The notes beneath the pieces are model-generated. The model was not told the origin of the DNA. It saw only the letters and a program-made list of their open reading frames with translations, and did not search any database. This document shows, in pieces, positions 43,450 through 55,139 of a DNA stretch of 64,000 nucleotides; positions within the stretch are counted from its first letter, which is position 1, and each line of letters starts with the position of its first letter. The position numbers and the translations under genes were made by a program. The stretch comes from Trichopria drosophilae (Eukaryota > Arthropoda > Insecta > Hymenoptera > Diapriidae), in assembly GCA_030407085.1 (NCBI GenBank), contig CM059582.1, positions 133,942,001 to 134,006,000 of the forward strand. Reading direction: 5' to 3'.

Positions 43450-44360
43450 TGTTTAAAACCGAGCGAAGATCGAGAAAAAGACTCAATTTTTATGTTATTA
43501 TATGTATTTATTTAGTTCAGATAAATAAAGAACGGACGTGCAAAGTTCAAATTAAACATGACAACTAATTCGCGAAGTCGCGCGATTGACCGAGGGACTC
43601 AATTCGGATGCGAATACGGAAATATGGCAACTTTTCGAAACAACACGAAAACTCGAATGTACGACACACTGCCACAATTCCATGCGATTTCTTGAGGGTG
43701 AGCGACCACTCGCGCTGTAAAATGGTCCGTTCCAACCTAGGTTCCGAAAACTGTCACAAAGGTGATCTCGGGTGGGCGACCACCATCACGTTTCGACTTC
43801 GGCACAACCACGTAGGATCACGGAACCGGGACGAGAACTTCCACAAAGTTCCAACCGAACGACCGAATCGTCAAAGAACCACTTCGGCCAAACCGACCCG
43901 GAAAACTCTTCGAAAGGGGAACCAAAAATCTATTATTTTATTATTATATTATATTTAATTATTATAATTATATTATATTTAAAATCAATTATTTTATTCC
44001 GCGTTTCGCGGTTGTAACGACGAGACGAATTATCGTCGATGTATTGCAGACAACGCGTAATTCTTCGGACCACAAGCGATTCTATCTAGATGGCTGACAC
44101 GATTCCGTCCTTCTTTTCTTCTACTGATCAAACGATAGTCGATAAATAACCGTTGTCAAGGAACGATCGTAACTCGCAACCTTTCAATATTCGAACGAGT
44201 ATTTTAGATTTGACCGTTTTTGAACTTTGCATTTCCGCACGGCTGTGGCTGATTTCGCATATGGTATTCCATTAGGAGTGCAATGGTGCGGGAAAACCAC
44301 AGAAAACCCGCACCGGATACCATTACAAATAATTTTCAGTATATAAATCGATGGTACACA
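43450..44360 (-). repeat. Probable 5' LTR of the BEL/Pao element
   Basis: The inner edge (ending ACA at 43450-43452) is set by the primer site. Poly-A signals on the minus strand (AATAAA words at 43498-43540) lie near that end as expected for R-U5. The outer edge is uncertain; TGTTGTGTACC on the minus strand near 44350-44360 is a candidate start. No second LTR exists in the window to confirm it. Confidence 0.5.
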
Positions 44361-45212
44361 ACAGTCCTCGTCGGCCGTGGTCGCGTAGTCGTTCGTCTGC
44401 GCCAGAGAATACCGCCCTGCCAGCGGGCACACCAGCGCGTGCGGCGCGCCTCTAAATTTGTCGAGCTTCGGCTCGTCTGGCGCCCTCTATTACCATCCGG
44501 CGTGCCGTACGGATTTTTGTGGCCCCCGGGAAAAGTTCGGTTTTTGGTAGGTGGCCATGAGCGACAACGACGGACGGGCGGAAGTGAAAAAGTTGGGGGC
44601 GGGGGTCATAGTAATTTTAAAGTTCAGACAAAAACTAAAAGGAAAAGATCAGAAAATATAGCGCCGGCAACGCATAAGGAAGCAACAACCCAAACCTACA
44701 AGAACAGGTAAACATTTTCGTCTTATAAGCCTATTTCTAATTCAACAAATTTTTAAGGGATACTGTTAAGGAAACAGTCCCCACTTCCCCTCACTTTTCT
44801 TTTTCTCTTTCGCTCATTTTGTTTTTGTTCCGCGAATACTCGACCCGGAGTGGGGGATCTTCTTCCTAACTGCGCCGGTGCCAATAAACCGCGTTTTCCC
44901 CCCTTTTCTCTGCGAATGTTCGCGTTCATTCGATTGGATCAGCACGGGGTTTGGCTGACGTCGATAGAGAAGGATTTTCCACAAAAGCCGCAACCCCTCT
45001 CCTCTGCAGTTATGTGTATATATATACTGTCCCGAAACAGAAGACATTGAGTTGATCTCGGAGACCAGAGCACGCTGACCTAGGCTGTACCTGCAAAGAG
45101 AGGATCCACCTCGGGGTTCTCACCGAGTCCGGACTGTGAAAGCGATCAGAGGAGCCGAGATTTGTGAGTATTCTACATTGAGGTAAATGAACGCTTTCAT
45201 TCACTCATTCAC
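44361..45212. other. Unassigned GC-richer stretch
   Basis: Purine-rich coding-like pieces without family signal. A GT donor-like site (ACAG|GTAAAC) lies at 44708-44712. Possible old LTR or untranslated exon; nothing firm. Confidence 0.35.
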
Positions 45213-45650
45213 TTACTCATTGCTCTCTAACATTCCTCATTAACATTACTCATTATCTTCTTACAATCATCAATAGAGTTCAAGGAGATGCCGCCCATGG
45301 CTATGGTACTCTACCACACGATCGTAACAGGGCTGCCCGACTCGCCTCACCTCATGCATGCCTTCGCCCTTCTTCACCTACTCATTGCTCATTCACATTA
45401 CCCATTATCTTCTCACTCTCGCAATCATCAATAGAGTTCAATGAGAAGCCGCCCTTGGCTATGGTACTCTCCCATACGATCGTGACAGGTCTGCACGACT
45501 CGTCTCACCTCATGCACGCCTTCGCCATTCTTCACCTACTCATTGCTCATTCACATTATGCGTTAACTTTTCACCCTCACAATCATCAATAGAGTCCCGC
45601 GAAACGCTGCCCTTGGCTATGGCACTCTTTCATGCGATCATTACAGTCAC
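45213..45650. repeat. Tandem repeat, about 160 bp unit, 2.7 copies
   Basis: Units start with ACTCATTGCTC at 45213, 45380 and 45538. Each contains CAATCATCAATAGAG, GGCTATGG-ACTCT and ATGC-CGCCTTCGCC (absent from the last, cut unit). Identity is roughly 85 percent. Non-coding. Confidence 0.85.
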
Positions 45651-45994
45651 AACTCGCATCACGAGTTTATTCTATGCGCGATCACTACGATCATATTAAT
45701 TAATTAATTGGGTGTTAACCGGGAACGTTAGCGATCCCCTGTCGAAATGCACACTAACATTTTATTTGAGCAGTTCGAAACCGATCTACACGTCGGAGGC
45801 GTCTCAACGCATACCTGCTTTCCCTTGCCCTCGACATCTGAGTGGAGAGGGCACCCAACCTCGTGGCAGTGCCCCCCTCCCGCCCCCGTCGAGCATTACG
45901 CAATTAGATATTATCGTTATAATGAACGTTCTCATCTTGATCGACCGTGTTATCTTTTGCACTACCTCCCCGGACCGTTGAGCGAGCTATTCTG
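45651..45994. other. Unassigned stretch
   Basis: Two overlapping open frames of 82-89 codons on the plus strand (45712-45995) are probably chance. It lies between the tandem repeat and the first I-group LINE. Confidence 0.35.
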
Positions 45995-46009
45995 ACAGAC
46001 TAAAAAAAA

Positions 46010-46170
46010 TTAAGCCGAATAAAGTGCAGTTGTCTTTCCAATCTCTCGCACATGCAAATTTTATACTAGATAACTCGTCCTCGTTACCCAAGGGATGGTA
46101 CCCCTACATACCCAGCTTCAAATTAAATCGAATAGGGGTGATCTATGGCTTTCCGGAAAACTTGACTATA
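46010..46170 (+). pseudogene. I-group LINE ORF1, N-terminal piece
   Basis: The frame VQLSFQSLAHANFILDNSSS continues into LPKGWYPYIPSFKLNRIGVI and YGFPENLTI, matching the RNA-binding (RRM-like) part of LINE ORF1 proteins. It stops being LINE sequence at 46170, where the foldback element begins; the continuation EEISEGLR-type codons reappear at 47834. The second LINE has the same region at 52990-53080. Confidence 0.75.
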
Positions 46171-47829
46171 GACCGATTCCATTCAAAATCGGGCAGGGGT
46201 ACTATGTTGACTTCTCAAAAATTATTTTCCATTAAATATGTTGTTCTTTAGGGCAAATAAGGTGACCCGTATTTTTTTGTTTCACGGGAAAATTTTTTTT
46301 TTAAGTTCTGAGCAATTTAAAATTCACTCGTAAATCTGCAAATTCCAAAAAATATGCAATAAAATTTTTTTAAAATGCTATATTTTCTACGGTTATTAAT
46401 ATTTTACTATTATTGCTCGTCCATATGGTAGTGTTATTGGTACTTTATCGATATCCAATAATAACATTTACAAAAATAAAACAAAATGGCGGCCATTTTT
46501 CGAAAAAAATAAAAAATTAATTTTCTCAAAAACATCAGTTTTTCTTTCTTCATTTTTTTTATAGATTACTGGTAATCTTAGTCACATAGGCGCTAAACGA
46601 AGCTACTTGCCTGTAGAATTTTTTTACTGTTTTTCAATTTGAAGTACAAGTTTCGTCGAGGTGGGACATAGTTTATTTTATCTAAATCATTTAACAAAAG
46701 GAAATATGTCGAAAACCTAACACTCAATGACCTGATATTTTAAAAACCTGACACTCAAAAACCCGAAATTTAAAAAAACCGATAATTTAAAAAACGACCA
46801 ATTTCTCGACTTTCGACGCATCGTTTTTTTTAGTTTTTTTTTTACAAATTGTCGAATTTTTTTAAGTGTCAAGTTTTTGAAGAGTCCGGTTTTTGCATTT
46901 GCCGAGTTGCAGTCGCATTGGCCCCTTGTGGCCGCCAAATTAACTACATAAAACAATCGCATGCCGTGAATTGCGTCAAATTCGAAATTAGAACGTTACT
47001 AGTGAATTGAAAAATATCATATCAAGAACATAATTGAGACAAAAATATTGTAAAAATGTATTAAATACGCCAAAAATCCGACACCTCAAAAACCCGACAT
47101 GCAAAAATCGGACTCTTTAAAATCTCGACAACTTAAAAAAAAAAACTAAAAAATCGATGCGTCGAAAGTCGAGAAATTGCTTGTTTTTTAAATTGTCGGA
47201 TTTTTAAATGTCGGTTTTTTAAGTGTCATGTTTTTAAAATATCAGGTCATTGAATGTTAGGTTGTCGACATTTCCCTTTGTTAAATGATTTAGATAAAAT
47301 AAAATATGTCCCACCTCGACGAAACTTGTACTTTAAATTGAAAAACAGTAAAAAAATTCTACAGGCAAGTAGCTTCGTTTAGCGCCTATGTGACTACTCA
47401 GATTTTGTGACTAATATTACCAGTAATCTATAAAAAAAAATCGAAGAAAAAAAAACTGATGTTTTTGAGAAAATTAACTTTTAATTTTTTTCGAAAAATG
47501 GCCGCCATTTTGTTTTTTCCAATTTTTGTCAATATTATTATTGGATATCGATAAAGTACCAATAACACTACCATATGAACGAGCAATAATAGTCAAATAT
47601 TAATAACCGTAGAAAATATAGCAATTTAAAACAATGTTATTCCATATTTTTTGGAATTTGCAGGTTTACGTGTGAATTTTAAATTGCTCAAAACTTAAAA
47701 AAAAAAATTTTTCCGTGAAACAAAAAAATACGGGTCACCTTATTTGCCTTACAGAACAACATATTACATGGAAATTAATTTTTGAGAAGTTAACATAGTA
47801 CCCCTGCCCGATTTTGAATGGAATCGGTC
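46171..47829. mobile_element. Foldback (long palindromic) element with TATA target duplication
   Basis: The arms (46171-46905 and 47088-47829) are reverse complements at about 95 percent by eye, from outer ends GACCGATTCCATTCAAAATC to the inner GTTTTTGCAT. A ~180 bp loop lies between. TATA flanks both ends (46167-46170 and 47830-47833). Removing the element and one TATA restores the ORF1 reading frame exactly (codons ACT ATA GAA GAA), so TATA is a true 4 bp target duplication. Arms contain repeated words such as AAAACC(T/C)GACA and AAACCCGA. No transposase is encoded, so it needs an enzyme from elsewhere. Confidence 0.9.
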
Positions 47830-47833
47830 TATA

Positions 47834-48290
47834 GAAGAAATCTCAGAAGGTTAAGAACAGCAGTATATTAATTGAGTTAAAATAGAACGAATTTATAAAT
47901 TTAATGAAATTCACGAATCGATACCGACGAGAAATTTAGAGATTCACTGCAAGGGAAATACTCTTCCGGAAGAAATTAATATCTGGAAAGCAACCCACAA
48001 TGTAAGGCCATATGTTTACCCTACAACTCAATGCAATAAGTGTTGGGGTTTTGGGCACTCGATGGAGAAATGTAAATTAGCCAGGTCCATATGTGGTAAT
48101 TGTGGAAAAAATTCACATATGATTGAAAACTGTGACTCAAAATGGAAATCGTGCATAAACTGTGTTAAAAATAAATTTCCACACAGACATGCCTCTACCG
48201 ACAAATTAAATTGTCAATCTTATGCAAATCAATCTTTATTTAAAAAAAAATGGCGGAATTTAATTTGACATATACTGAAGCGAAAAATTA
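47834..48290 (+). pseudogene. I-group LINE ORF1, C-terminal piece with zinc knuckles
   Basis: After a frameshifted stretch, the frame shows EEINIWKATHNVRPYVYPTT and then knuckles CNKCWGFGHSMEKC and CGNCGKNSHMIENC, plus a third CxxC ... H group (CINCVKNKFPHRH). These CCHC modules bind element RNA and are typical of I/Jockey ORF1. Stops near 47870-47950 break the link with the N-terminal piece. Confidence 0.88.
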
Positions 48291-48734
48291 TCAACCATAA
48301 AAACTACCTAATTATACGCTATCTAATTATTTATATTCAGAAGCTACCGTACAGAACTCAAATTTAAATCAGTTAAACAAAAGAAAAAGAGCTGAAATTC
48401 AAATGCTTACGGATCAAATAGATAACATAGAAAACATACACAATGTTTATGTTGAGAATGACGATATGTCCCTAGCTCCACTGCAAAACTACAATATATC
48501 TTTATATAATGATACAAATGCACCTCAATGGTTTCAACAAATAATAGAATCAAACATACAAAATCAAAAATTATTAACGAATATTTTACACCTTTTGAAT
48601 GATAGATTAACTAAGATATTAATTACTTAATTAGACTATAGATTCTTATATTTGATCATTTCCCCTTTTTCTTAATACAACGTAGTATCTATATATAATT
48701 TAACTATTAAACTAGCCATTCCGTTTTATTTAAT

Positions 48735-49819
48735 GAAAGATTTAGGAGAATTAAAAACTTTGCAGTGGAATGCTAGAGGTATTAGCGGCAAATCTAATGA
48801 ATTAGCACAAATCTATTCGAAGTTCGACATAAAATATGTATTTCAGAGACATGGTTGACCGAGAGCTCAGTCTTTAGGTTGGGAAATTATAACTTAATCA
48901 GATTGGATAGAGACCCAAATATTGGTAAAGACATTTTTCTAGGCTTAATGGTGGCCATTGGGCCCATGTTAGAATATCGTACAATTCGCCGAATCAATAA
49001 CAGTAGGGGTTTTGAAATAATTGAATTCGAAATTATAAATGATACTGAATCCATTTTTATCACAAGCCTCTATCGACACCCAAATTCTCAACATTCTGAT
49101 GGGGAATGGATCGATGCTCTGGGTCAGACTCGATCCCTTCACATCATCTGTGGGGACCTTAATGCCCATTAAAATGCCTGGAGTTTAGACAGAACCAACA
49201 CCGCAGACAGACAATTGAAAAAATTAATTGATGACTCTGGTCTGATGATCTTAAATAACAGGGAAAGCTATACGAAACTACCCAATGGTTTCAACGAAAG
49301 ACTGGGCTCTCCAGACGTAACGTTGACAACTCCAAATTTATTTACAAGATAGGTTGGACTAAAATGGAGGACCACTTAAGTAGCGACCACTTCCCAATCG
49401 ATATTAAGATAGCCGGTCAATTTAAATCTGCAAAAAAAACTAAACCTAGTATTAACACAAGCAGAGTAGACTGGAATGTTTTTAAGCCCATGATGTCCCG
49501 AATTTCAGATAAATATATAATAAATACAGAAAACTACATAAGTGAATATAAAAAATTTTTCGCAGATATAATGTCATCAGTCAAAAAAGCTGGAGCATAT
49601 AATTTTAATAAAAAGACTAGAAATAATGTCTCATTAAAATATTGGTGGTCGGACAGGTGTACTGAGGCCATTAACGAAAAGAAAGAAGCCCTTAAGGCTT
49701 TGCGTAAAGATATAACTCCTAATAACTTGGATAACCTTAAAAGAATTACTCAGCAAACTAAAATAATATTAAGAAATGAGAAAAAAAGTGGGTTATCAAA
49801 GGTTTTGCAACTCTATTAA
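48735..49819 (+). pseudogene. I-group LINE ORF2, APE-type endonuclease part
   Basis: Starts at ATG 48735 (MKDLGELKTLQWNARGISGK), where WNARGI holds the first catalytic asparagine. After a frameshift at about 48840 comes CISETWLT with the catalytic glutamate. IICGDLNAH (49145-49170) carries the aspartate and asparagine and is followed by a TAA. LSSDHFPIDI (49375-49405) carries the final histidine. A basic linker (49410-49819) leads to RT. The enzyme nicks target DNA for reverse transcription. All key residues are recognisable despite the breaks. Confidence 0.88.
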
Positions 49820-51110
49820 CAAAGATGTCCCCGTCAAGCGTGGAAAATTATTTCTTCTTTTAAAAATTCTAAAATCAACTCCATTCGTTAGACTAAACTC
49901 TAAAACTCTAAAAGATCCTAATATATTGAAAGCAATAGATAAAATAAGTTCACACATTGAAATTAAATGCAAGAAACCTAAAATTCGTATTGTGAAATCA
50001 CATATTTTAGACACCCCTTTCACAATTGAAGAACTTAAAATTATAATAAAACATTTATTTTATAAAACCCAGTTCAGTACCCGGAAGGGGCCATATCTCA
50101 AATAAAATTCTAATAAATTTACCAGAAGGTGCGTTGCAAAAACTTTCGGAAATTTTTCATCTCTGTTTTAAACTACATTGCTATTCGAAAGATTGGGCTG
50201 ATTATGATACCTTGCTTATTCCAAAGCCAAATAATAGAGGGTATCGGCCGATTGCTTTATCCTCGTGTGTAATTAAACTATTTGAAATAATAATTAAAAC
50301 CAGGCTTGAATGGTTTCTCGAAAAAAATTTAGTAATACCTGTTTCCCAGTATGGCTTCCGAAAACAGAGATCAACCACCCATAGTTCTGTAATTTTTGCC
50401 ACATACATTTACTTAAATTTTTGCAGGAAAAAAATTGTAGGCGCACATTTTATCGATATCGAGCAAGCTTTCGATAATGTGATATGAAAAGAATATTAGT
50501 CCCTCAGCTCGAAATACGCAATTTGCGGATGACTGTGCTATTTACATTTCCCATGACTCACCAACTAAGTGCACTAATGAACTTGCCATAGCTTTCAACA
50601 TTCTAAACGACTGGCTCCATACGAGAGGCCTTGCCACAGAAACGACTAAAACGAAATTTATAGTATTTTCCAAACTACGTTCAACACCGAAAGAAAGTAC
50701 CATCCATTTTAATAATGTTAAAGTCCCTTCATCTAATTCAATCAAGTTCTTAGGAATTATTTTTGATAAATAACTTACATGGAAACAGCATATTCAAAAT
50801 AATGTTAATAACGCCAAATCCTCTTTTAACATATTAAAATCCTTAAGCTCGATTTCATGGGGAGCACACTCCGTTCACTTGCTTAATGTCCATAAAGGAC
50901 TTATTCAACAGAACTTAACGTGGGGACCCCCTTGCTTTTCAAATGCGGCTAACACCTATATATAAAAACGCTACAAACAATCCAGATAACATCATTAAGA
51001 ATCTGTTTAGGCCTCATGCGTTCAACTCCAACAAATGTGGTGCAAAAATTAATCAATATTCCACCAATTCATTTGGTCATTAAAAAACAGAATAGAAAAT
51101 ATATTTTAAG
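49820..51110 (+). pseudogene. I-group LINE ORF2, reverse transcriptase with internal deletion
   Basis: The pre-finger region (49820-50105) and the fingers and palm start (50110-50487) are clear: DTLLIPKPNNRGYRPIALSS, then SQYGFRKQRSTTHSSVIFAT and motif A HFIDIEQAFDNVI. Directly after it the sequence jumps to QFADDCAIYISHDSPTKCTN (50515-50575), the catalytic motif. The roughly 80-100 residues between, including motif B (xxPQGSxxSPLL), are missing, so the enzyme is dead. The thumb region (NDWLHTRGLATETTKTKFIV, then NSIKFLGIIFDK) follows with stops at 50771 and later. Confidence 0.88.
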
Positions 51111-52010
51111 TAAATCTTAAGAAAAAAGTTGAATATTACAAAATAAACAAACTAAAGTTATTAAACGAATATACAAATGTAAAAAAGAATAAATTTTCCA
51201 GAATAACTTCAAATACACTCCAAATATATAAAAACAACCTTCGTAGTATAAATATTGCTCGTAAAACTCAATTCCCACTAGCCATAGAATACCCTTTCCA
51301 GGTACAATTTCATTCAACTGCAATTAATTTTGAAATTGGCACGGAAGCAGCAAAACAGGATAGGCCGGACATAGAGTTCAAATTTAATTTAACGGAAAAT
51401 TTCCCAAACTATCAATATATATACACAGATGGTCAATGTTTAAACGAACAAACAGGCAGTTAAAGAAAGTGGTAATAAATTCCGACTCGAAAGATGCTCT
51501 GGAGCACATTTAAAAACCATTATATAAAAGGAAAAACATTACCCACGTTAACATTTTCCACTTTAATACGCATTGGTTAAATTTGTATGTACCCCTAGAA
51601 AAAAAAAGTCAAAGACGAATGGCCTAACCTCTCAGACAAAGAATTCCAAACCAAAGGCTTTTACTTTCTAGCAACTAATAACCCTATAAACCATTAATCG
51701 CTTAAAAACAATCAGTTTAAAAACATCTGTTTAAAATTAATTGTATAAGAGATGACAAATGTATTTGTGGTTTTACTCCAGCCAAAGAAAATCACATCTT
51801 TTTTTATTGTCTACAATTCATAGTAACACGTATGGATCTTATTACAATCTTAAACAATATTCAAATCTTCCCAACGCATGACATCAAACATATTTTAGCA
51901 TTAAATAATAAAGAGATATTTGTAATTATAACAAATTTCATTTGTCAAGTAAGGAGAACTCTAAAGGAATTTTTGCAAGCTAAATCTAGTAAAAATTTTG
52001 CAAATTCATA
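51111..52010 (+). pseudogene. I-group LINE ORF2, RNase H and C-terminal part
   Basis: YIYTDGQCLNEQTGS (51415-51462) is the first RNase H block. Later blocks are badly broken. CICGFTPAKENHIFFYC (51760-51815) is the C-terminal C-C-H-C knuckle seen in I-group and other LINEs. The rest to 52207 is the decayed 3' end and UTR, followed by the AAG tail. Confidence 0.7.
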
Positions 52011-52230
52011 GATCATAAGAAATACCAAACACACCTATAGGAATAAAGAAAATGGCTTTTAAGACTTTGAAAATTACCGAAGGTGAACTACCCCAGACGA
52101 CCTGCAATCCCACATGAAAAGCAGGCTTAAGGTCAAATTGTCCAGAGCCGTGGTACTAGAGGGTGGAGGTGAAGTTTCCTCTCTATACTCTATACAATCC
52201 ACAAAATAAGAAGAAGAAGAAGAAGAATAT

Positions 52231-52838
52231 GATACTTTTATGTATGATTCTTGTACGAACCTTCGAACTGTTCACTCGCAACTCGGTCTTCCCTTACTTT
52301 GACAAGCGTCTTCAATTCGAACCGTTTTCGAACAGGAACTGGACTGAAAACATAGGAAATATTCGATCCTGGTCTTCATCCAAATTTTAATCCTGCAGAT
52401 TTTAAGGTCAGAATATCACTAACCTATTTTAATTTTGCCGCTTTTATTTATTTCTTATATTTTTTTCAACTTGTTTCACATAATTGCTTATATTTCTTTT
52501 CAACTTCTTTTTCTTATCGATATCTAATCTAAATCATAAAACTTTCATTTATTTTAAATTTATTGATCTCTTTTCTATCTTTCTTTTTCTTTACCTTCTT
52601 TTAAATTGTTTTGACAAAAATTTTATAATTTTATTGATGAGGCTTCCATTTTATTATACCACCTAAATCTGAGAGGGAAGAAAACTCCAAGCTTAAAACT
52701 TAACCTAGTAAAGACAACTCTCTTCCAGATAACCAAAAAAAGAAAATTGAAAAAAAAACCTGTAATAGATAAAACCAGTCAAAAATTTTCATTTCAATCA
52801 TCTAAAGAAAAAATATTTATTCACTTATATCAAATAGA
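52231..52838. other. Spacer between the two LINEs
   Basis: AT-rich and T-rich. 52747-52838 may be decayed ORF1 N-terminus of the second LINE. No other gene. Confidence 0.4.
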
Positions 52839-53119
52839 TATTCAGATTCTAATCAGGCTCCTTACATTATTCATACTGAAACTTTTGACTCAACTTATTT
52901 TATTGCTTCTCAGAATCCAATTGAATTTGCAAGAGAGCTGAGCCATTCTGGAACCAATTATCACCGGGTCTTTAAAATTAACCATTCTAAAATACAAATT
53001 TCCTTCAAAACTCTAGATGAAGCAAATTTTCTTTTAGACAATTCATCAAAATTCCCTAAAGGGTGGAACCCTATATACCGGCTTTCAAATTTTTCAGAAT
53101 CTGCGTTTTACAAGGTTTT
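52839..53119 (+). pseudogene. I-group LINE ORF1 fragment, second copy
   Basis: One frame reads SNQAPYIIHTETFDSTYFIA, then PIEFARELSHSGTNYHRVF and ISFKTLDEANFLLDNSSKFP. It aligns with the first LINE's AHANFILDNSSSLPKGW region (RRM-like part of ORF1). TAA at about 53117-53119 ends it, and the zinc-knuckle part is missing. Confidence 0.75.
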
Positions 53120-53149
53120 ATAAAAAAGGATATTGGGCCTTCTGCCTGT

Positions 53150-53705
53150 CTGAATTTATTATGATTAATCACAAAGGTGGCCCACGGGCGACTTACATAG
53201 ATTATTCGCTCCTTACAATTTGGCGTTTCGCCCCCTCGCGTATAATCCGCCCTCGTCGGGTTAGACGGCGATTCCACGTGTCCTCGCGTGTAGCGGCTAG
53301 TTTTAGTCGTTGGACTTGGCGTCTCGTCCTCGACGGCTAGTTACTTTTGGCTCGCGATTTACTCGTTACTTCCGACCCGAAACTACTTTTAATTCTTTAT
53401 ACGATTTCGAACTCCTTCCTGTTTGAAGGTTACCTTCACACACGATCTCGCGATCCTTCATACTTGAAGGTTCTAAAGCGACTCTCGCGATCCTTCCTTC
53501 TTGAAGGTTCTCAAACGACTCTCTCGGCGGCTCTCTCCGCGGCCGCGCATCTCCGTGCGCCGTATCCGGCGGCGCTCGAGCATTTTCGGGGCCGTTCGTA
53601 TCTGCAACGATCCTACTATCGATCGATTCGAACGATTGCATCTCTCCGCGCTCTCGCGACCGCGGCACGACTCCTGGACAAACGTAACGTCCCGTTACAA
53701 TATAT
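53150..53705. repeat. GC-rich LTR-like block
   Basis: Composition changes sharply from AT- to GC-rich. The block ends ...CGTCCCGTTACA at 53704. On the minus strand this would be an LTR start TGTAACGG, as in the block at 56858-57680. Three ~40 bp sub-repeats with TTGAAGGTTCT(A/C)AA-CGACTCTC (53420-53525) form small hairpins. A stretch at 53175-53195 (GGTGGCCCACGGGCGACTTA) also occurs with one gap in the gypsy LTR-like repeat at 13818. The other end is not fixed. Confidence 0.4.
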
Positions 53706-53708
53706 TGC

Positions 53709-54290
53709 TTAACTTGTTTAAGTTGTTTATTTTATTCAAGATATTTAACTTATTTATTCTTCACCTTATTTTGACCTCCTTTATTATATAAATTTGTTCC
53801 TATTTGAGATAATTTATTTTTTTCTATTTATTTTGTTTACACCGTTATATTTTTATATATTTTTTTAAAATCTATTTACGTCTTATTTATTCTTGGTAAT
53901 ACTACTTTATTTAAAAATTTAGATCCTGAATTTAACGAAGCTTTGTTTATTTAAAACTTACTTCTTCTTGAGAATTCAAAATTTTATTTATTCGCATTAT
54001 TTAATTTGCATAATTCAATAAATTATTTATTTAATATTGGAATCCATCTAAATTACTTCATTTATTTAAGTTGCTGAAATGATTTAAACTACCTAATTTA
54101 TTTAAATTGCTTAAATCATTCAAGTTGTTTAACTTATCCAAGATATCTTATTTATTTATTTTGTAGCAAAATTTGTTTCTTTCTGTGATAATTTATTTTT
54201 ATATACTTTTTATTTATTTTCTTTATATTATTATATTTTCATTTCTTTTTATTTATTTTTTTTCAACTAAATTTATTTGTGTCTTATTTT
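53709..54290. repeat. AT-rich diverged direct repeats
   Basis: 53715-53895 and 54118-54290 share the order AAGTTGTTTA-TTATTCAAGATAT, TTTGT-TC, GATAATTTATTTTT and TTATATTTTTAT. The stretch between is a loose ATTTATTTAAATTG repeat. No gene. Confidence 0.55.
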
Positions 54291-54326
54291 TTTTTATTTT
54301 ATTTATTTATTTATTTTTCTTTCAAT

Positions 54327-55063
54327 ATGACTAATAAAAGCATAAAAATTTTACAATGGAAGGCGCGCAGCATTGCGCCAAAAAGAAACGATTTTGAATG
54401 TATCTATTCTGACTATGACGTAATTTTCGTTTCTGAGTCTTGGTTAACTCGAAATTCCACTTTTAAACTAAGTAATTTCAATATCATAAGATTAGATCGT
54501 GATGAAAACTTAGGTGGTGATAGAAGACTGGGACTTCTAATTGGAATAAAATATCACCTTATTTACAATGCTAATAGAAGGAACATTAATGAGAATGGTT
54601 TTGAGATTCTGGATATCAACTTACTGATAAAGATTGGAGAAGCATTTTCAATTCAGATCTGGATAATTGCATTGTGTGCGGTGATTTTAATGCACATTAC
54701 TGGCCCTGGAGTAGAGGAACACCAAATTCTATAGGCGGAAAGATATTTGATCTCCAAACAGATTCCAATTTTATATCCCTAAACCTAAACAACCGTGATC
54801 ACAATACTATCACCCCTAAGTTTAATTCTATTCTCCTGGTTCGCCAGATATGTAAGTGGAGAGTTTTAGAGGATACTCTGGGAAGTGATCACTTCCCTAT
54901 TGAAACCGTCATTAACAAAAACTTGTACAAGGCCAAACCCACGAGACCTAATATTAATATTAATTGCTTTGTCTGGATTAGCTTCCAATACAAAATGAAT
55001 ATCTTTTCCAATACAATTTCGGTAACGGAAGATAATTTTTTAGATTGCTATGACTATCAATAA
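54327..55063 (+). pseudogene. I-group LINE ORF2 endonuclease, second copy
   Basis: Starts at ATG 54327 (MTNKSIKILQWKARSIAPKR). FVSESWLTRNSTF holds the catalytic glutamate. After a frameshift near 54640, IVCGDFNAHYWPWSRGTPNS gives the aspartate and asparagine, and LGSDHFPIET (54880-54910) the histidine. An extra TAA ends the frame at 55061-55063. Close to the first LINE in layout and spacing. Confidence 0.87.
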
Positions 55064-55139
55064 ATATATTATTGAAAGTATTAAAAATAATATAATTGAA
55101 TAGTATCAAAATGCATTTTCTCAAATAAGAGATTTACCT

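Larger units (their letters stand above)
39981..44360 (-). mobile_element. Truncated BEL/Pao LTR retrotransposon
   Basis: From right to left: probable 5' LTR (43450 to about 44360), primer binding site, Gag, zinc knuckle, protease and the first part of reverse transcriptase. Most of RT, RNase H, integrase and the 3' LTR are missing; the match stops at about 39981, soon after the GPDLL block. Frameshifts between the pieces show it is dead. Confidence 0.85.
45995..52230 (+). mobile_element. I-group LINE, first copy, interrupted
   Basis: Plus-strand LINE with ORF1 (zinc-knuckle Gag-like), ORF2 (APE endonuclease, RT, RNase H, C-terminal knuckle) and a 3' AAGAAG microsatellite tail at 52208-52230. 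It has many frameshifts and stops, an internal deletion inside RT near 50490, and a foldback element in ORF1 (46171-47829). RNase H after RT places it in the I group. The second LINE (52839-59690) is a relative. Confidence 0.85.

Noticed and set aside
53347..53791. Open frames of 96-121 codons in the GC-rich block
   Set aside because: They read small hairpin repeats in an LTR-like segment, with frames open on both strands.
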